A DNA stretch of 13,608 nt from NCBI GenBank assembly GCA_002382735.1, contig DFZN01000058.1, positions 1 through 13,608 on the forward strand, given 5' to 3'. The notes beneath the pieces are model-generated. The model worked only from the letters and a program-made list of their open reading frames with translations. It was not told the origin of the DNA and did no database searches. This document shows positions 12,927-13,608 of this stretch, piece after piece. The number at the start of each line of letters is the position of its first letter. Position 1 is the stretch's first letter. The stretch comes from a bacterium UBP11_UBA4055. GTDB lineage: Bacteria; UBA4055. Both the position numbers and the translations under genes were made by a program.

Positions 12927-13608
12927 TGACTGAAAAGATCACATCAAAGAACGCGGTCATCGAACTGCTCCGTTCAGATCCTTCAAGGATCGAAAAGATC
13001 GTCATCGATAAAGGACTGAAATGCCCCAAGATCGAGGAGATGGTAAACCTCTGCCGCGAGAAGAAAATAAGGTACGATTTCGCGCCTGAGTCCGGCAGGG
13101 GAGAAGCGGGCGGGATAACCGCGTTCGTGTCGGAGTTCAGGTACGCAAGGCTCGACGAGATCGATCTTGGCGCGGAAGATTGTGCCGTCGTGCTCGACGG
13201 GATCGAAGATCCGCACAATCTGGGAGCGATCGCCAGGTCCGCGGCGGCGGCGGGATGCGGAGTCCTCATCATCCCCGAGCGGAATTCGGCCTCCGTGACC
13301 GATGCAGCCGTCAGTGCGTCCGCCGGTAACATATTCAAGCTTAAGGTGTGCCGTGTGAAGAATGTGGTGCAGGCGCTGGAATACCTCAAGGAGATGGGGT
13401 TCTGGGTCACGGGCACGGACATGGACGGCAGGCCGCTGTTCGAGGGCTACGATTTTACAAAAAAGGCCGCCATTGTGATAGGGAGCGAGGGAAAAGGTCT
13501 CAGGCACCTTGTAAAAGAGAAATGCGACGATATTGTCAGCATTGAACTTGAAAACGGGGTCGAATCGCTGAACGCATCCGTAGCCGCCGCGCTGGTACTG
13601 TTCGAGAG
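12926..13608 (+). CDS. rlmB: 23S rRNA 2'-O-ribose methyltransferase, RlmB/TrmH (SPOUT) family, 3' end outside window
   Basis: The frame opens with ATG at 12926 and is still open at the window end (227 full codons). Residues ~1-55 match the SpoU substrate-binding domain (KNAVIELLRSDPSRIEKIVI). Residues ~85-227 are the SPOUT knot domain with all three signatures: DPHNLGAIARSAAAAG (motif 1, with Asn and Arg), VIGSEGKGLR (motif 2) and NGVESLNASVAAAL (motif 3). The family binds S-adenosylmethionine in the knot and methylates a ribose 2'-OH; the VESLN context favours RlmB (G2251 of 23S rRNA in E. coli numbering) over TrmH. The window ends only a few residues after motif 3, so about 10-20 residues are probably missing. 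The start overlaps the aminotransferase stop by one base. The gene is clearly GC-rich: the rows 13081-13140 and 13201-13260 hold 41 and 42 G/C of 60. Confidence 0.9.
   Translation, partial: MTEKITSKNAVIELLRSDPSRIEKIVIDKGLKCPKIEEMVNLCREKKIRYDFAPESGRGEAGGITAFVSEFRYARLDEIDLGAEDCAVVLDGIEDPHNLGAIARSAAAAGCGVLIIPERNSASVTDAAVSASAGNIFKLKVCRVKNVVQALEYLKEMGFWVTGTDMDGRPLFEGYDFTKKAAIVIGSEGKGLRHLVKEKCDDIVSIELENGVESLNASVAAALVLFE

Noticed and set aside
12910..13507. Two long minus-strand frames of 170 and 174 residues
   Set aside because: They are antisense to the motif-bearing rlmB frame; high GC removes stop codons from all frames. Their translations show no domain logic.
1..13608. CRISPR array, tRNA or rRNA genes, riboswitch
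   Set aside because: I found no regularly spaced repeats, no cloverleaf other than the tRNA-like part of tmRNA, and no leader long enough to hold a riboswitch before the genes.

Overview
The window looks like chromosomal DNA from a diderm bacterium of the FCB (Fibrobacterota-Chlorobiota-Bacteroidota) superphylum. Two genes at the left end finish with type IX secretion (Por) sorting domains carrying the motif NYPNPFNP, a tag seen in Bacteroidota and in related lineages such as Ignavibacteria, Calditrichota, Cloacimonadota and Delongbacteria. LpxH (lipid A synthesis) confirms an outer membrane. The tmRNA promoter fits both a sigma70 box pair and the Bacteroidota TTTG-N19-TAnnTTT pattern. I cannot place the organism below superphylum level; an uncultured lineage is plausible.

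Layout. (1) 1-2023: two tandem genes for exported, T9SS-sorted proteins, the first cut by the window edge. (2) 2128-2745: a small accessory patch with an intact MNT-type nucleotidyltransferase antitoxin, its HEPN (DUF86) partner reduced to fused N- and C-terminal scraps, and directly after it a 126-bp element with 33-bp imperfect inverted repeats (MITE-like). (3) 2762-3197: promoter, tmRNA (ssrA) and a textbook intrinsic terminator. (4) 3264-5243: a 659-residue GNAT / RimK-like ATP-grasp fusion, convergent with and overlapping the next gene by 4 bp. (5) 5240-11587, minus strand: a compact envelope operon read right to left: a 52-residue membrane microprotein, a lipoprotein N-acetylmuramoyl-L-alanine amidase with a long TPR-like N-terminus, CinA, LpxH and a class A penicillin-binding protein. 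(6) 11588-11732: a divergent intergenic region with facing promoters and a perfect 12-bp tandem duplication. (7) 11733-13608, plus strand: a class I (Ib-like) aspartate aminotransferase overlapping by one base an RlmB-like SPOUT rRNA methyltransferase that is GC-rich and cut by the window edge.

How the genes fit together. The minus-strand operon combines peptidoglycan polymerisation and cross-linking (PBP1A), peptidoglycan cleavage (amidase), lipid A synthesis (LpxH) and pyridine nucleotide salvage (CinA). Spacings are 12 nt, 3 nt and 1 nt, then a 17-nt overlap, so translational coupling is likely; two of its genes start with TTG. tmRNA is the ribosome-rescue housekeeping RNA. Nothing here amounts to a clear new multi-gene system. 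The items most worth a second look are the inverted-repeat element beside the collapsed HEPN/MNT pair, the GNAT/ATP-grasp fusion without its usual partner genes, the leading microprotein of the envelope operon, and the duplicated 12-mer between the divergent promoters.
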